Origin: Algoriphagus pacificus
GTDB lineage: Bacteria; Bacteroidota; Bacteroidia; Cytophagales; Cyclobacteriaceae
Reading direction: 5' to 3'
DNA length: 64,000 nucleotides
NCBI RefSeq assembly: GCF_017254845.1
Contig: NZ_JAFKCU010000006.1
Coordinates: forward strand, 62,001 to 126,000
Shown here: positions 1-9,325 of the stretch, in pieces
Position numbering within the stretch: the stretch's first letter is position 1
Layout of the letters: every line of letters starts with the position of its first letter
Notes under the pieces: model-generated
The model's database searches: none
Told to the model about the DNA's origin: nothing
Seen by the model: only the letters and a program-made list of their open reading frames with translations
Made by a program: the position numbers and the translations under genes

Positions 1-3000
1 TAGTAGGTGTAGGTTCCTGGTTCGAGACCGGAAACAGTTAGTTTAGGATTTAACCAATCAACATCGTCAATCACATAGGAAACATCTGGATTTTGTGGAT
101 CAACTCCTGTTTGGATCTGATCAACTTGACCTGGGTTTTTATACCATCTTACTTCTGTAGGAGCAGCAGGTGGAAGTCCAGGAGCAACTGCAAGATGAAC
201 TGGTGCAATTGTAATAGATTCTCCCTCACAAATATTTTGAGGTTGAGTTAATTGATATACTGGATCGGAAGATTCCTCTACTATAAAATTGAATACTTCT
301 TTACAACCATTTTCATCTGTAACAAGCAGGTAATAAGTATCTGGTAATAAATCTTCAGCGCCATTTACAGTTCCTGATACTATTGTGCCGGTTTCGGAAC
401 CCTTTCTCCATTCAACTTGGTAATTACCCCATCCACCTGAGATGACAAGGTTCTGGATAATTCCATTTGGCAAATCACAGTTTGCTCTTAAAATATCAGG
501 AGTATTGATTGAAATTGGTGCCGTAGGGCCTTCAATTGTAAAATCTTCTGTAATAGAGCAGCCGTTTGAACTTCTAATCTCTACAGAATAAGATCCTGGT
601 AAGAGGTTATCAAAAACATTTGAAGATCCAAAAGCAGCGCCGTCCAAGCTGTATTCAAAATCTCCATTGGCTCCATTCGCTTGAATAGTCAGCGTACCAT
701 CTCCAGCTTCAAAACATGTCTCATTGGTGATTATAAGATCTGCTGTAAGCTCAGGATAAACAGTCACTTTTGCATCAAAGATGTAGTCAGGACAGAGATT
801 AGGTCCCTCAACTCTGTAATAGAAAATAAAGTCTCCTTCGTCCAAACCTTCTACTGTCAAACTATTGTCTGAAGCATTTATCTGGAATATTCTTCCTTCT
901 GTATCAGGAGTGGATGTGCTGGTAATCGGATTTTCTGCTGCTGAGTCTGTAAACCAAGTAACAGTATAGTTTCCTGGGGTGGTGATTTGAGGAGTGAAAG
1001 TAACTGGGGATCCGAAGCAGATTTCTTCATTTAAGTCTTCTACGCTAATTGGATCCAAATCATCATTTACCAATTCGATGGTTTGAGCGGTTACTTGACA
1101 GCCCAAAGCATCAGTCACTATGATTTCATAAGAGCCTGGCAATAAATCAATAACAGAATAACTGTTTCCATTAACAGTAGCAGAGAAATCACTAAAAGGT
1201 TTTGAATTGATTTCTATTGAATAGTCAGGCGTCCCTCCTATTAGTTCGAATGTAATTGTTCCGTTAGGATAAGAGCAAGTTGAGTTTGTAAAGTCAATAT
1301 TGTCTATTACCAATAATTCAGGCTGGGTAATTTCAACATCATCCTCGATGGTTTCACAAGCAGTAATTTTATTGACAACCTTTATCTGGTAAATACCTGC
1401 TGGTAATCCAGTGAAAACAGGATTATCCTGTGCAGGTCTTACACCTACTATTTCATAAGAAAATGAGGTAGGATCAGCAGAATCTTCAAGAACTACTTCA
1501 AGTTCCCCGGAATTATCTTCAAAGCAATCCAGATTTTTTACTAATACCTCTTTTAAAGGAGGGAATTCAGAAACTGTGACTTTTGCGTTCAAATCCGGAT
1601 AGTTACAGGTATTGTCTCCGGTAATTGAAAGCGTATAATCATATTCCCCATCGGAAAGACCTTCAATAGTCAATTGATCTGGTGTAGCATTATCCCCGTC
1701 ATGGTCGGATAAAGTATATTTTATACCTGCTATGGTGGCATTATTGGTGATTACTACTCCATTTGGAGTTTTCCATGTAAAGACTGGAGAGGCATTGCTG
1801 ATGTCAATGATGGTCGGGATTAAATTGACTGTTTCTCCTTCACATGCCACTGCATCAGAAACTTCAAATTGAGGCCCTGGAATATCGCTTAACTGGATTG
1901 GTTGTGAACTGATTTCACATCCATTTGTATCCTGTATAGTAAGAATGTATTCCCCGACAGTCAAATCGGTAAATGCGAAAACCCCAGCATTTTGATCAAG
2001 ATTTGGAGTACTCACCGGAGTTCCATCTTTGGTAAGGCTTAGGAAAGAATAGGCTGGAGTACCACCCGTCACTTCCCAGGTTGCAAAAGCGCTGGTAGTA
2101 ATACCGCAGGAAGTCCCATCAGCGTCTACTAAATTAATTGCCAAAGGAGAAGCAGGGCCATTTAGGTCAACTGTTTGGTTTACTTGACATCTGGCAGCAC
2201 TAGATACATCGACTGAATATTCTCCTTGAGGAATATTTTCAAAAACTGCAACAGCACCTGTTACAGAATTTGGACTATAAGTAGCAGCTGTTAAAGTATT
2301 TGTTAGAGTGTAAACATAAGTACTTGCTCCATCCCCACCTGATGCCTGAACCGTAATTTTACCACCATCTCCAAAACAGAGTTCATCCTCAACAATTATT
2401 GAATCAATTAATAAAGGATTCTCGATAGGAAGGATTGTGAATGGCAATTCATGTCTAAATAATGGTTGCCCATCGCTGCCAGGCTGTCCGGATCTGAATT
2501 CATCACCGATCTGAAAAATATAATCTCCTGCAGGAAGTCCGGTATATGCAATGGAGGATTGTCCAGTGGAAAGGAAAGTCCAGTCGACAATTATATCACC
2601 ATTTGTAGATACGATCCTCCATTTTTCATTTCTTTGATTTCCGTTTGAGTCTACACCGGAAACTGCTGCTCCCTGAATACTTACTTCTATTTTACCAAGT
2701 TCCTGGCATGTTTCCCTAATAGGAGAATTATTGAAATCCGGATCTATATTATCTACAATTTCAATGGTCACCTCTTCCGCTGAAATCCCAACGCAACCTT
2801 TATTTGAAGTTACCTCAACAGTATAAGCTCCAGGAGTAGTAGCTGTGTAGCTTACTCCATTTTGGCCTGAAATAGGATCTCCATCCTTCATCCAAACATA
2901 GGTATCGCCGGCTACTACAGGCTCTATATTCAAAAGTACTTTAATGTTAGCAGCTTCTTGTTGCTCCCATACCAAAGGATCCAATGTGGTAATGACTGGC

Positions 3001-4682
3001 TCCGGAGTAGGATTGATCTTAATCGTGATAGGTTTTGGATCAGAAACTTGTCCAAAGTTATCTGTCACAGTATAGTACATGGTGGTTTCACCAGAATATC
3101 CTGGTTCAGGAACAAACCTAACTTTAGGAACTTCCACCCCTGCTTCGTCAACCAAGAATACTTCAAATTGTCCTGCTAACTCACCTGTAACATTATCATA
3201 GCCAGGTCTGGAAGTTCTTTCAGGGCGGCAAAGTAAATCATTACAATCTCCTGTAAGACATAATTCACCATTGGATGCTGGAGGAAAGGGGATGTTTATA
3301 GCATCATCTTGAACTACTTGTTGTGCCTCTTGCTCAGTATAATATAATTGGAGACATCTGACAAAAGCATTGTCGACATCATTTCTTAATTCAACGTCCA
3401 ATTCAAAGGTGTTGGTCTCACCGGCACAAACCTCTTCATTCAGTGAACCTACTAGAGGTTTTTCAAGCTGGTCTTTATTGGAAACCTGAACGGTTACGTT
3501 TCGGATCTCATGGAAATTTGTGTTTTGTCCTGTAGCAGCTGCAAAACCTACCTTTAATAGTTCAGGGGCTTCGAAGTCATAGACAATAGGACCGTCGAAA
3601 ACATTTATCAATCTTACTGTCCCGCCGTCATTGACCAACATTATTACCTCAATTGTGTAACCTTTTGACCGGTCGTTGACATCTACAGGATTAAGATCAA
3701 TGAAGACTTTTCTGAAGCCTTCTTCAGCACAGGCCGCGGCAAATTGATCAGTATCAATCTCAAACCTTTCAGAATGGAGGTATTGTGCCACTGACACTGG
3801 AGGAAATGTGGTTGCTATTCCAGTGCTTGAAGGATCGAAAATTCTACCATCAATGAATTTGTAGGATTCCCATCTTGGACTCGTCAAAGTTCCAGGGATG
3901 TTTTTGGAATCATTAATCCTGTCTCTATCCTTGAAAGGTGTACTCGCATCACCATCTACAGGACCTCTTACAATGACAGAATGAGGAAATAATGGAGTGT
4001 TGCTTAGAGCATCATCATTATTGGGATCCTCAAAACCTCCATATTTACCGGTTCTTGAATTCCCGAAGTTTCCTAATTCATCAAACCCAATGCCCAGGTA
4101 CGCTCCTTTTAAGCCAGGACTGATTAAGTTTGGTTCATTATTGGTAGCCCTTACAGCAGTATAACCCAATGCTCCTCCAGTCCCACCGATTTCGAATTCT
4201 GCAGCAGAAATCGATCCATCAAACATAAAAAAACTGATACCATCAGCCCCAATTAATGTTCCTCCCCAATCCGAAAATTCGAAGGATACTTTTAGACCAA
4301 AAGCAGAAGAGAAAGGGAAATCAACAAAGACATATCCATTTTCATCTTGACCGTTTGAAGTCAGCTGTAAGGACTGCCCTGTTAATTGTACATTGTTGTT
4401 TGTCCCACCGAATTCGATATTCTCCCTTAGATCATTTCCAATAAAGGTTTCGCAAAAAGGAAAACCGGTACGGATGGGGATTTCGATATCGGCAAAAATT
4501 CGGGCATTAGGATCGGAAGGTATGGTGTCTGAAGAAATTCTGGAAAGCTTCTCAACCCTTTCAGTCAGTTTTAAAAGCCTCTCATCTGTATCCCGATAAG
4601 GGGCAATAGCGAAAATTGCTCCCAAGCTGGAAAGCATTAACAGCAAAAAAATTATAAATTTTGAGTAAAGATTTTTGCTCAT
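1..4682 (-). CDS. Giant secreted adhesin with lectin-like head and SprB/Ig-like repeats (partial, C-terminus beyond window)
   Basis: The reading frame is open from ATG 4682 to the left edge, about 1560 residues, so the C-terminus (and any type IX sorting domain) is not visible. Residues 1-26 form a signal peptide with a hydrophobic core (FIIFLLLMLSSLGAIFA). Residues ~70-270 resemble bacterial L-type lectin domains (GADGISFFMFDGS, EIGGTGGALGY, AYLGIGFDELGNF). The rest is a chain of Ig/SprB-like modules, each ending in a Tyr-rich strand and a Cys-capped turn: TPGAYTVEVTSNKGC, LPAGIYQIK, LLPGSYEIIVTDALGC, LLPGSYSVEIRSSNGC, LLPDTYYLLVTDENGC. Such repeats are typical of T9SS-exported, cell-surface gliding or adhesion proteins of Bacteroidota. 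A surface adhesin binding glycans is inferred from the lectin-like head. It is transcribed away from the methyltransferase at 4810-5676, which lies upstream on the same strand. Confidence 0.85.
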   Translation of the reverse strand, partial: MSKNLYSKFIIFLLLMLSSLGAIFAIAPYRDTDERLLKLTERVEKLSRISSDTIPSDPNARIFADIEIPIRTGFPFCETFIGNDLRENIEFGGTNNNVQLTGQSLQLTSNGQDENGYVFVDFPFSSAFGLKVSFEFSDWGGTLIGADGISFFMFDGSISAAEFEIGGTGGALGYTAVRATNNEPNLISPGLKGAYLGIGFDELGNFGNSRTGKYGGFEDPNNDDALSNTPLFPHSVIVRGPVDGDASTPFKDRDRINDSKNIPGTLTSPRWESYKFIDGRIFDPSSTGIATTFPPVSVAQYLHSERFEIDTDQFAAACAEEGFRKVFIDLNPVDVNDRSKGYTIEVIMLVNDGGTVRLINVFDGPIVYDFEAPELLKVGFAAATGQNTNFHEIRNVTVQVSNKDQLEKPLVGSLNEEVCAGETNTFELDVELRNDVDNAFVRCLQLYYTEQEAQQVVQDDAINIPFPPASNGELCLTGDCNDLLCRPERTSRPGYDNVTGELAGQFEVFLVDEAGVEVPKVRFVPEPGYSGETTMYYTVTDNFGQVSDPKPITIKINPTPEPVITTLDPLVWEQQEAANIKVLLNIEPVVAGDTYVWMKDGDPISGQNGVSYTATTPGAYTVEVTSNKGCVGISAEEVTIEIVDNIDPDFNNSPIRETCQELGKIEVSIQGAAVSGVDSNGNQRNEKWRIVSTNGDIIVDWTFLSTGQSSIAYTGLPAGDYIFQIGDEFRSGQPGSDGQPLFRHELPFTILPIENPLLIDSIIVEDELCFGDGGKITVQASGGDGASTYVYTLTNTLTAATYSPNSVTGAVAVFENIPQGEYSVDVSSAARCQVNQTVDLNGPASPLAINLVDADGTSCGITTSAFATWEVTGGTPAYSFLSLTKDGTPVSTPNLDQNAGVFAFTDLTVGEYILTIQDTNGCEISSQPIQLSDIPGPQFEVSDAVACEGETVNLIPTIIDISNASPVFTWKTPNGVVITNNATIAGIKYTLSDHDGDNATPDQLTIEGLSDGEYDYTLSITGDNTCNYPDLNAKVTVSEFPPLKEVLVKNLDCFEDNSGELEVVLEDSADPTSFSYEIVGVRPAQDNPVFTGLPAGIYQIKVVNKITACETIEDDVEITQPELLVIDNIDFTNSTCSYPNGTITFELIGGTPDYSIEINSKPFSDFSATVNGNSYSVIDLLPGSYEIIVTDALGCQVTAQTIELVNDDLDPISVEDLNEEICFGSPVTFTPQITTPGNYTVTWFTDSAAENPITSTSTPDTEGRIFQINASDNSLTVEGLDEGDFIFYYRVEGPNLCPDYIFDAKVTVYPELTADLIITNETCFEAGDGTLTIQANGANGDFEYSLDGAAFGSSNVFDNLLPGSYSVEIRSSNGCSITEDFTIEGPTAPISINTPDILRANCDLPNGIIQNLVISGGWGNYQVEWRKGSETGTIVSGTVNGAEDLLPDTYYLLVTDENGCKEVFNFIVEESSDPVYQLTQPQNICEGESITIAPVHLAVAPGLPPAAPTEVRWYKNPGQVDQIQTGVDPQNPDVSYVIDDVDWLNPKLTVSGLEPGTYTY

Positions 4683-4762
4683 ATTCTTTCTTCTGGCATC
4701 AATTAAATGCCACCACAACTTTACTTTAAACTAGCTTAATTTTTTTTAAAATCAATTTATGA

Positions 4763-4770
4763 CAAAAATA
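4763..4770 (-). promoter_or_regulatory. Candidate -7 element of the adhesin gene
   Basis: On the minus strand this reads TATTTTTG, a match to the Bacteroidota -7 consensus TANNTTTG, about 80 nt before the adhesin start codon. No clear TTTG -33 box sits at the usual distance, so this is tentative. A 6-bp hairpin (TGGCAT / ATGCCA, 4694-4712) lies between it and the start codon. Confidence 0.3.
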
Positions 4771-4809
4771 GAACCAGTTTGACTCTGTTTTTGAAAATAA
4801 ATTTAGAAT

Positions 4810-5676
4810 TTAAGCGTTCAGCGGACTTTTGGCTTCACAGAAAAGCCATTCCATTTGGTTTGGCCTCTTTTCTTCCAAAAGTTTTATCATGTCCTGCAGG
4901 GGTATTTTTTTCATTTCAGGATCTTCGATATGGCGATACCTGAATATATCATCAATGCTCTTTATTAATTGTACATGATGCGTTTTCAGAAATCTTTCCT
5001 GTAAAAGATCCGAGATCCCCGGCATGACGAAATCATGGCATTCAATGATGAAATCCGAGTTATTCAGAAAACCGATTACTTCCTCGGAAAACAAAGTAAG
5101 CTCATACCCTTCACAATCCGAAAAGATCAAGTGCTTTTCTTGGGGATCCAAGTTGAATAAAAACTCTTCCGTTATTCCCTCCATCAGTAGAAATCCCTCT
5201 CCCTCCTTTATTCCATTGTGTTTCGCCAGGCTTTTTACCTGCTCTAATGCCTGTGGATTGATATCCACCGCATAAATCCGTGAATCTGGGAACAGCTTAG
5301 CCAAACCTACTGCATAATATCCTTCTGCACATCCCACATCTAATATAGTCCGGTATGGCTTCGGGGCAATTTTTTTAAGTACCTCGTGTAGCTCCATCTC
5401 ATAAAAACCTAGGAGTTTAGGAAAAATGGTTGAATGGATGGCATGGATAAAAGGATACTTTAAGCCTTTGAATGGACCCCTCTTTACTGTGGATGTAATC
5501 AGTGATTTGTATTTTTCATAAAAATCGGACTCTATTTTTTTCTTCTTTTCCTCATTTTTCAGATAATATATATCTGCATTTAGTTCGGCAATAGGTTTAT
5601 AAAACTTCCAGGCACTTTTTGAATCAGTTAAAATTTGAAGGAATTTAAAAAATGAGTCTTTGATAAATTTTTTCAT
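4810..5676 (-). CDS. FkbM-like SAM-dependent methyltransferase
   Basis: This 288-residue cytosolic protein has a class I SAM-methyltransferase core. Motif I is ILDVGCAEGYY (111-121), the acidic loop is AVDIN (136-140), and SDCEGYE (186-192) followed by IIECHD (210-215) resembles the D-x-EG-x-E pattern of FkbM-type O-methyltransferases. The ~100 residues before the core are helical and charged with no domain I recognise. The substrate is unknown; a sugar hydroxyl is plausible because the next operon and the rest of the window are glycan genes. It stands alone between the adhesin gene (127 bp downstream) and the divergent sugar operon (118 bp upstream). ATG start at 5676. Confidence 0.75.
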   Translation of the reverse strand: MKKFIKDSFFKFLQILTDSKSAWKFYKPIAELNADIYYLKNEEKKKKIESDFYEKYKSLITSTVKRGPFKGLKYPFIHAIHSTIFPKLLGFYEMELHEVLKKIAPKPYRTILDVGCAEGYYAVGLAKLFPDSRIYAVDINPQALEQVKSLAKHNGIKEGEGFLLMEGITEEFLFNLDPQEKHLIFSDCEGYELTLFSEEVIGFLNNSDFIIECHDFVMPGISDLLQERFLKTHHVQLIKSIDDIFRYRHIEDPEMKKIPLQDMIKLLEEKRPNQMEWLFCEAKSPLNA

Positions 5677-5757
5677 GTTCCAAAGAAGGAATATTTAATC
5701 AAAAATTACAATTCATAATATTTAGTGGAAAAAAAATGGAAACAAAATATGATTAAT

Positions 5758-5765
5758 TAGATTTG
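5758..5765 (+). promoter_or_regulatory. Candidate -7 element of the carbamoylation operon
   Basis: TAGATTTG matches the Bacteroidota TANNTTTG -7 box and lies 29 nt before the first ATG of the plus-strand operon. No TTTG -33 box is evident at 19-21 nt upstream, so the call is weak. Confidence 0.3.
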
Positions 5766-5794
5766 CGGTCATAAAATTCAATTTAATTCATAGG

Positions 5795-6745
5795 ATGAAG
5801 ACAATTTTAATTACCGGGGGAACCGGATTTTTGGGTAGAAACCTCGCTTTAAAGCTTAAAAAGGATTATCGAGTAGTCTTAACCGGTAGAAACAATAAGC
5901 AGAATCTTTTTGCATCAAAATATACAGGTTGTGAGGTTGCCCCTCTTGATATCAGCAACATTGAATCAGTGAGAGATGTATTTGTTGAATTCAAACCTGA
6001 TATCGTCATTCATGCTGCAGCTACAAAATTTGTGGATTTGGCAGAAAAATACCCTATGGAATGTGTTGATGTGAATGTATTGGGATCTCAAAATGTGGCG
6101 AGGGTGGCAGTGGAAAGAGAAATCCCGGTAGTTGTGGGTATTTCTACAGATAAAGCAGCTCCTCCTGTCCGCAATATATATGGCATGTCCAAGAGTGTTA
6201 TGGAAAGAATTTTCTGCGCAATGGACGGCAAATCAGCTACCAAATTCACTGCTGTTAGATATGGCAATGTGGCTTGGTCCACTGGGTCTGTGTTGACCAT
6301 TTGGAAAAAGATGTTGGAAGAAACGGGAGTGATTGGAACTACCGGTCCGGAAATGAGAAGATTCTTCTTTTCTGTAGATGAAGCGGTCAAACTGGTTATC
6401 ACTGCTATGGAAAACATAGATCAGGTGAAAGGAAAAGTTTTGTCCCGCCACATGAAAGCTGCTCAAATGCAGGATATTCTGCAGACCTGGATTGAGGATA
6501 AAGGAGGAAAGTGGGAAAAAATCGAAGGTAGACCAGGAGAAAGAGATGATGAATTTTTAATCGGTGACCTAGAACTTGCCTACACTCAGGAGTTAAATTT
6601 TGATGGAATAAAGCACTATTTGATTTCCTTTAATGAGAAGGTAGCCAATCCTATCTCTTTTGGATTGTCTTCGGCAAATACAGATCGATTGACAAGAGAG
6701 GAAATTTTGGATATAATCAACAATCCTCCGATTGAAGAGCAATAA
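5795..6745 (+). CDS. NAD(P)-dependent nucleotide-sugar dehydratase/epimerase (extended SDR, CapD/PseB-like)
   Basis: A 316-residue extended short-chain dehydrogenase of the polysaccharide-biosynthesis type. The Rossmann motif GGTGFLG is at 8-14, HAAATK at 73-78, STDKAA at 117-122 and the catalytic Y-x3-K pair at Y129/K133 (YGMSK). The HAA-x-K-x-V and STDKA blocks are shared with UDP-GlcNAc 4,6-dehydratases such as PseB and FlaA1, so a 4,6-dehydratase or epimerase acting on a UDP- or dTDP-sugar is likely. It is first in a plus-strand operon, 2 bp ahead of a sugar nucleotidyltransferase, suggesting that the two make one activated sugar. The exact substrate cannot be read from sequence. Confidence 0.8.
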   Translation: MKTILITGGTGFLGRNLALKLKKDYRVVLTGRNNKQNLFASKYTGCEVAPLDISNIESVRDVFVEFKPDIVIHAAATKFVDLAEKYPMECVDVNVLGSQNVARVAVEREIPVVVGISTDKAAPPVRNIYGMSKSVMERIFCAMDGKSATKFTAVRYGNVAWSTGSVLTIWKKMLEETGVIGTTGPEMRRFFFSVDEAVKLVITAMENIDQVKGKVLSRHMKAAQMQDILQTWIEDKGGKWEKIEGRPGERDDEFLIGDLELAYTQELNFDGIKHYLISFNEKVANPISFGLSSANTDRLTREEILDIINNPPIEEQ

Positions 6746-6747
6746 AA

Positions 6748-7422
6748 ATGGATAAGATCAACCATGCACTAATCATGGCAGCAGGAAGGGGCACCCGAAT
6801 GGCCCCTCTTACTAATGTGATACCCAAACCCATGGCCCCTTTATGGGGATCTACTTTGATAGCAAATGGAATTAAAAAACTGATTCCGCAGATAGCTAAT
6901 GTCCATATTACGGTAGGATACAAAGGTGCAGAACTTGCCAAGCATGTTATTGAATTGGGAGTGCACTCTGTTTTTAGTACTGAAGGGAAAGGAAACTCAT
7001 GGTGGATTTTCAACACATTGATGTCCAAATTAGATGAGCCGGTTTTGGTCCTTACCTCGGATAATGTAACCGACTTGAAAATTGATTCTTTGCTTGCAGA
7101 ATACAAGCGTCTGAACAATCCAGCCTGCATGGTAGTCCCTGTGCTTCCGATTCCTGGCTTGGTCGGGGATTATATCCATCATGAAAACAACCACGTCATC
7201 AAATTGGATAGAAATAATCCTGCCGAATCCTATTGTTCAGGAATCCAGATCATCAACCCCAGTAAAATCAACAAGCTCATGGATCCGGCAGAGGATTTTG
7301 GAGAGGTTTGGAGTCGGTTAATCGAGCAGCAGGAGTTATTCTGTTCATCTGTATTTCCTGAAAAATGGTTTACGATTGATACCATAGAGCAATTGACCCT
7401 AATGAATAATTCAAAAGCCTGA
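6748..7422 (+). CDS. Sugar-1-phosphate nucleotidyltransferase
   Basis: A 224-residue NTP_transferase-family protein. The nucleotide-binding signature AAGRGTRMAPLT is at 11-22 with the following Lys-Pro pair at 27-28; TSDN (103-106) occupies the metal/substrate-binding strand, and a short C-terminal part ends with WFTIDTIEQL. It lacks the left-handed beta-helix of GlmU-type enzymes, so it is a minimal uridylyl- or cytidylyl-type transferase activating a sugar phosphate. The start is 2 bp after the dehydratase stop, implying coupled translation, and the carbamoyltransferase follows after 23 bp. Which nucleotide and sugar it uses is unknown. Confidence 0.8.
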   Translation: MDKINHALIMAAGRGTRMAPLTNVIPKPMAPLWGSTLIANGIKKLIPQIANVHITVGYKGAELAKHVIELGVHSVFSTEGKGNSWWIFNTLMSKLDEPVLVLTSDNVTDLKIDSLLAEYKRLNNPACMVVPVLPIPGLVGDYIHHENNHVIKLDRNNPAESYCSGIQIINPSKINKLMDPAEDFGEVWSRLIEQQELFCSSVFPEKWFTIDTIEQLTLMNNSKA

Positions 7423-7445
7423 TCCTCATAGGAAATTTTCAATTC

Positions 7446-9323
7446 ATGCAAAACAAGTCCATTAAAATCCTTGGAATCTCTGCTTTTTACCATGATTCTG
7501 CTGCAGCTATCTGTGAAAACGGGAAGATTATAGCAGCAGCTCAAGAAGAGCGATTTACTAGAGATAAACATACACCTGACTTTCCTAAAAATGCTGTCAA
7601 ATACTGCCTGGAGGAATCTGGCTTTAGTATAGACGAATTAGATGCGGTTGTTTTTTATGACAAGCCTCTGTTAAAATTCGAAAGGTTATTGGAGACTTAT
7701 TATAAATTCTCTCCTAAGGGTTTTATTTCATTTGCCAAGGCAATGCCGGTTTGGTTGAATGAAAAGATGTTCCTTAAAAAATTAATCCGGGAAGGCTTAA
7801 AAGAGGTTGAGGAATATGATTCAAAAAGACTGAACATGCTCTTTCCGGAGCATCATCTTTCTCATGCTGCAAGTGCCTATTACCCTTCTCCTTATGAAGA
7901 TGCTGCAATTTTGACAATTGATGGTGTTGGGGAATGGAGTACAGCAATTATTGGTCATGGAAAAGGGAGCTCTATCGAAATTCTGAAAGAATTGAATTTC
8001 CCCCATTCAGTTGGCCTGCTATACAGCGCATTTACCTATTTCTTGGGCTTCACAGTGAATTCCGGAGAGTATAAACTAATGGGTCTGGCACCTTATGGCC
8101 ATCCGGATTCGGAGGAGACTTCAAAATTTGAGGAGTTGATTAAAAAGCATTTGGTTGAAATCTACCAAGACGGTTCGATCTGGTTGAACCAGGATTATTT
8201 CAATTATGCTACCGGACTAAGGATGGTCAAGGACAACAAATGGAAAGAGCTGTTTGGAATCGAAAGAAGAGGAGCTGAAAGTGAGTTAAAGCAAATTCAC
8301 TGTAATCTTGCTTTGGCAATTCAAAGAGTAACTGAGGAAATCGTGCTCAAAATGGCTCAAGAAACCAAAAAGCTAACAAATTCCGATAATTTGGTGATGG
8401 CAGGTGGAGTTGCGCTCAACTGTGTAGCCAACGGTAAACTTCAAAAATCAGGGATTTTTAAAAACCTATATATCCAACCTGCTGCAGGAGATGCAGGGGG
8501 AGCACTTGGTGCAGCCTTGGCAGCAAACTATATTGCTTTTGAGCAAGCCAGGGTAAAAGCAGATCAGCCAGATTCCATGGATGGATCCTATTTAGGTCCT
8601 TCTTATTCCAATAAGGAAGTGGAATTAATGTGTAGAAAAGTAAAAGCCAACTACACTAAATACGAGGATCTGGATAAAATGTATTCTCTTGTAGCGGAAA
8701 AGCTTTCCGAGGGAATGGTAGTAGGCTGGTTCCAGGGTAGAATGGAATTCGGGCCAAGAGCTTTGGGAAACAGAAGTATTTTAGGAGATGCAAGAAACCC
8801 TGAAATGCAGAAGAAATTAAACCTGAAAATCAAGTATAGAGAAGGCTTCAGGCCATTCGCTCCTTCAGTTTTAGCAGAAGAAGTTTCAACTTATTTTGAT
8901 TTGGATGAACCATCCCCTTATATGTTATTGGTTTCTCCGGTAAAAGAATCCAGAAGAAAACCCTTGCCAGCGAATTACAATGAAATGGGATTATGGGAGA
9001 GACTTTATCAGGAAAGAAGTGATATTCAATCGGTAACCCACTTAGATTTTTCTGCGAGGATTCAGACGGTTCATGAAAACACAAATCCAAGATATTATAA
9101 CTTAATAAAGGAATTTCAGCGTCAAACCAGCTACGGCTTAGTTGTAAATACCAGCTTCAATGTAAGAGGAGAGCCTATTGTATGCACCCCTCATGATGCC
9201 TATCGTTGTTTTATGAGTACTGAAATGGATGTATTGGTTATTAATGAATATGTATTTATTAAGACCGAACAGCCGGATTGGGAAAACAAAGAAAAATGGA
9301 TGGTAGCGTTTAAAATGGACTAA
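7446..9323 (+). CDS. Carbamoyltransferase, NodU/CmcH/SxtI family
   Basis: At 625 residues this is full length for the family. The N-terminal ASKHA/Kae1-like half starts with GISAFYHDSAAAI (~10-22), then ERFTRDKH, and has the metal-binding HHLSHAASAYYPSP stretch near residue 136 and TIDGVGEW after it. The C-terminal YrdC-like half carries WFQGRMEFGPRALGNRS near residue 430 and ends with NTSFNVRGEPIVCTP. Family members use carbamoyl phosphate and ATP to O-carbamoylate sugars (NodU) or small molecules (CmcH, SxtI). Here the acceptor is probably the sugar activated by the two preceding genes or a surface glycan. The following genes encode SGNH, DUF5989 and SxtJ proteins, a recurrent partner set. 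Confidence 0.93.
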   Translation: MQNKSIKILGISAFYHDSAAAICENGKIIAAAQEERFTRDKHTPDFPKNAVKYCLEESGFSIDELDAVVFYDKPLLKFERLLETYYKFSPKGFISFAKAMPVWLNEKMFLKKLIREGLKEVEEYDSKRLNMLFPEHHLSHAASAYYPSPYEDAAILTIDGVGEWSTAIIGHGKGSSIEILKELNFPHSVGLLYSAFTYFLGFTVNSGEYKLMGLAPYGHPDSEETSKFEELIKKHLVEIYQDGSIWLNQDYFNYATGLRMVKDNKWKELFGIERRGAESELKQIHCNLALAIQRVTEEIVLKMAQETKKLTNSDNLVMAGGVALNCVANGKLQKSGIFKNLYIQPAAGDAGGALGAALAANYIAFEQARVKADQPDSMDGSYLGPSYSNKEVELMCRKVKANYTKYEDLDKMYSLVAEKLSEGMVVGWFQGRMEFGPRALGNRSILGDARNPEMQKKLNLKIKYREGFRPFAPSVLAEEVSTYFDLDEPSPYMLLVSPVKESRRKPLPANYNEMGLWERLYQERSDIQSVTHLDFSARIQTVHENTNPRYYNLIKEFQRQTSYGLVVNTSFNVRGEPIVCTPHDAYRCFMSTEMDVLVINEYVFIKTEQPDWENKEKWMVAFKMD

Positions 9324-9325
9324 CT

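Noticed and set aside
5024-5275. Short ORFs opposite the methyltransferase and many others opposite or inside the genes listed
   Set aside because: They are antisense or out-of-frame shadows of well-supported genes, with no domain, spacing or start-site support.
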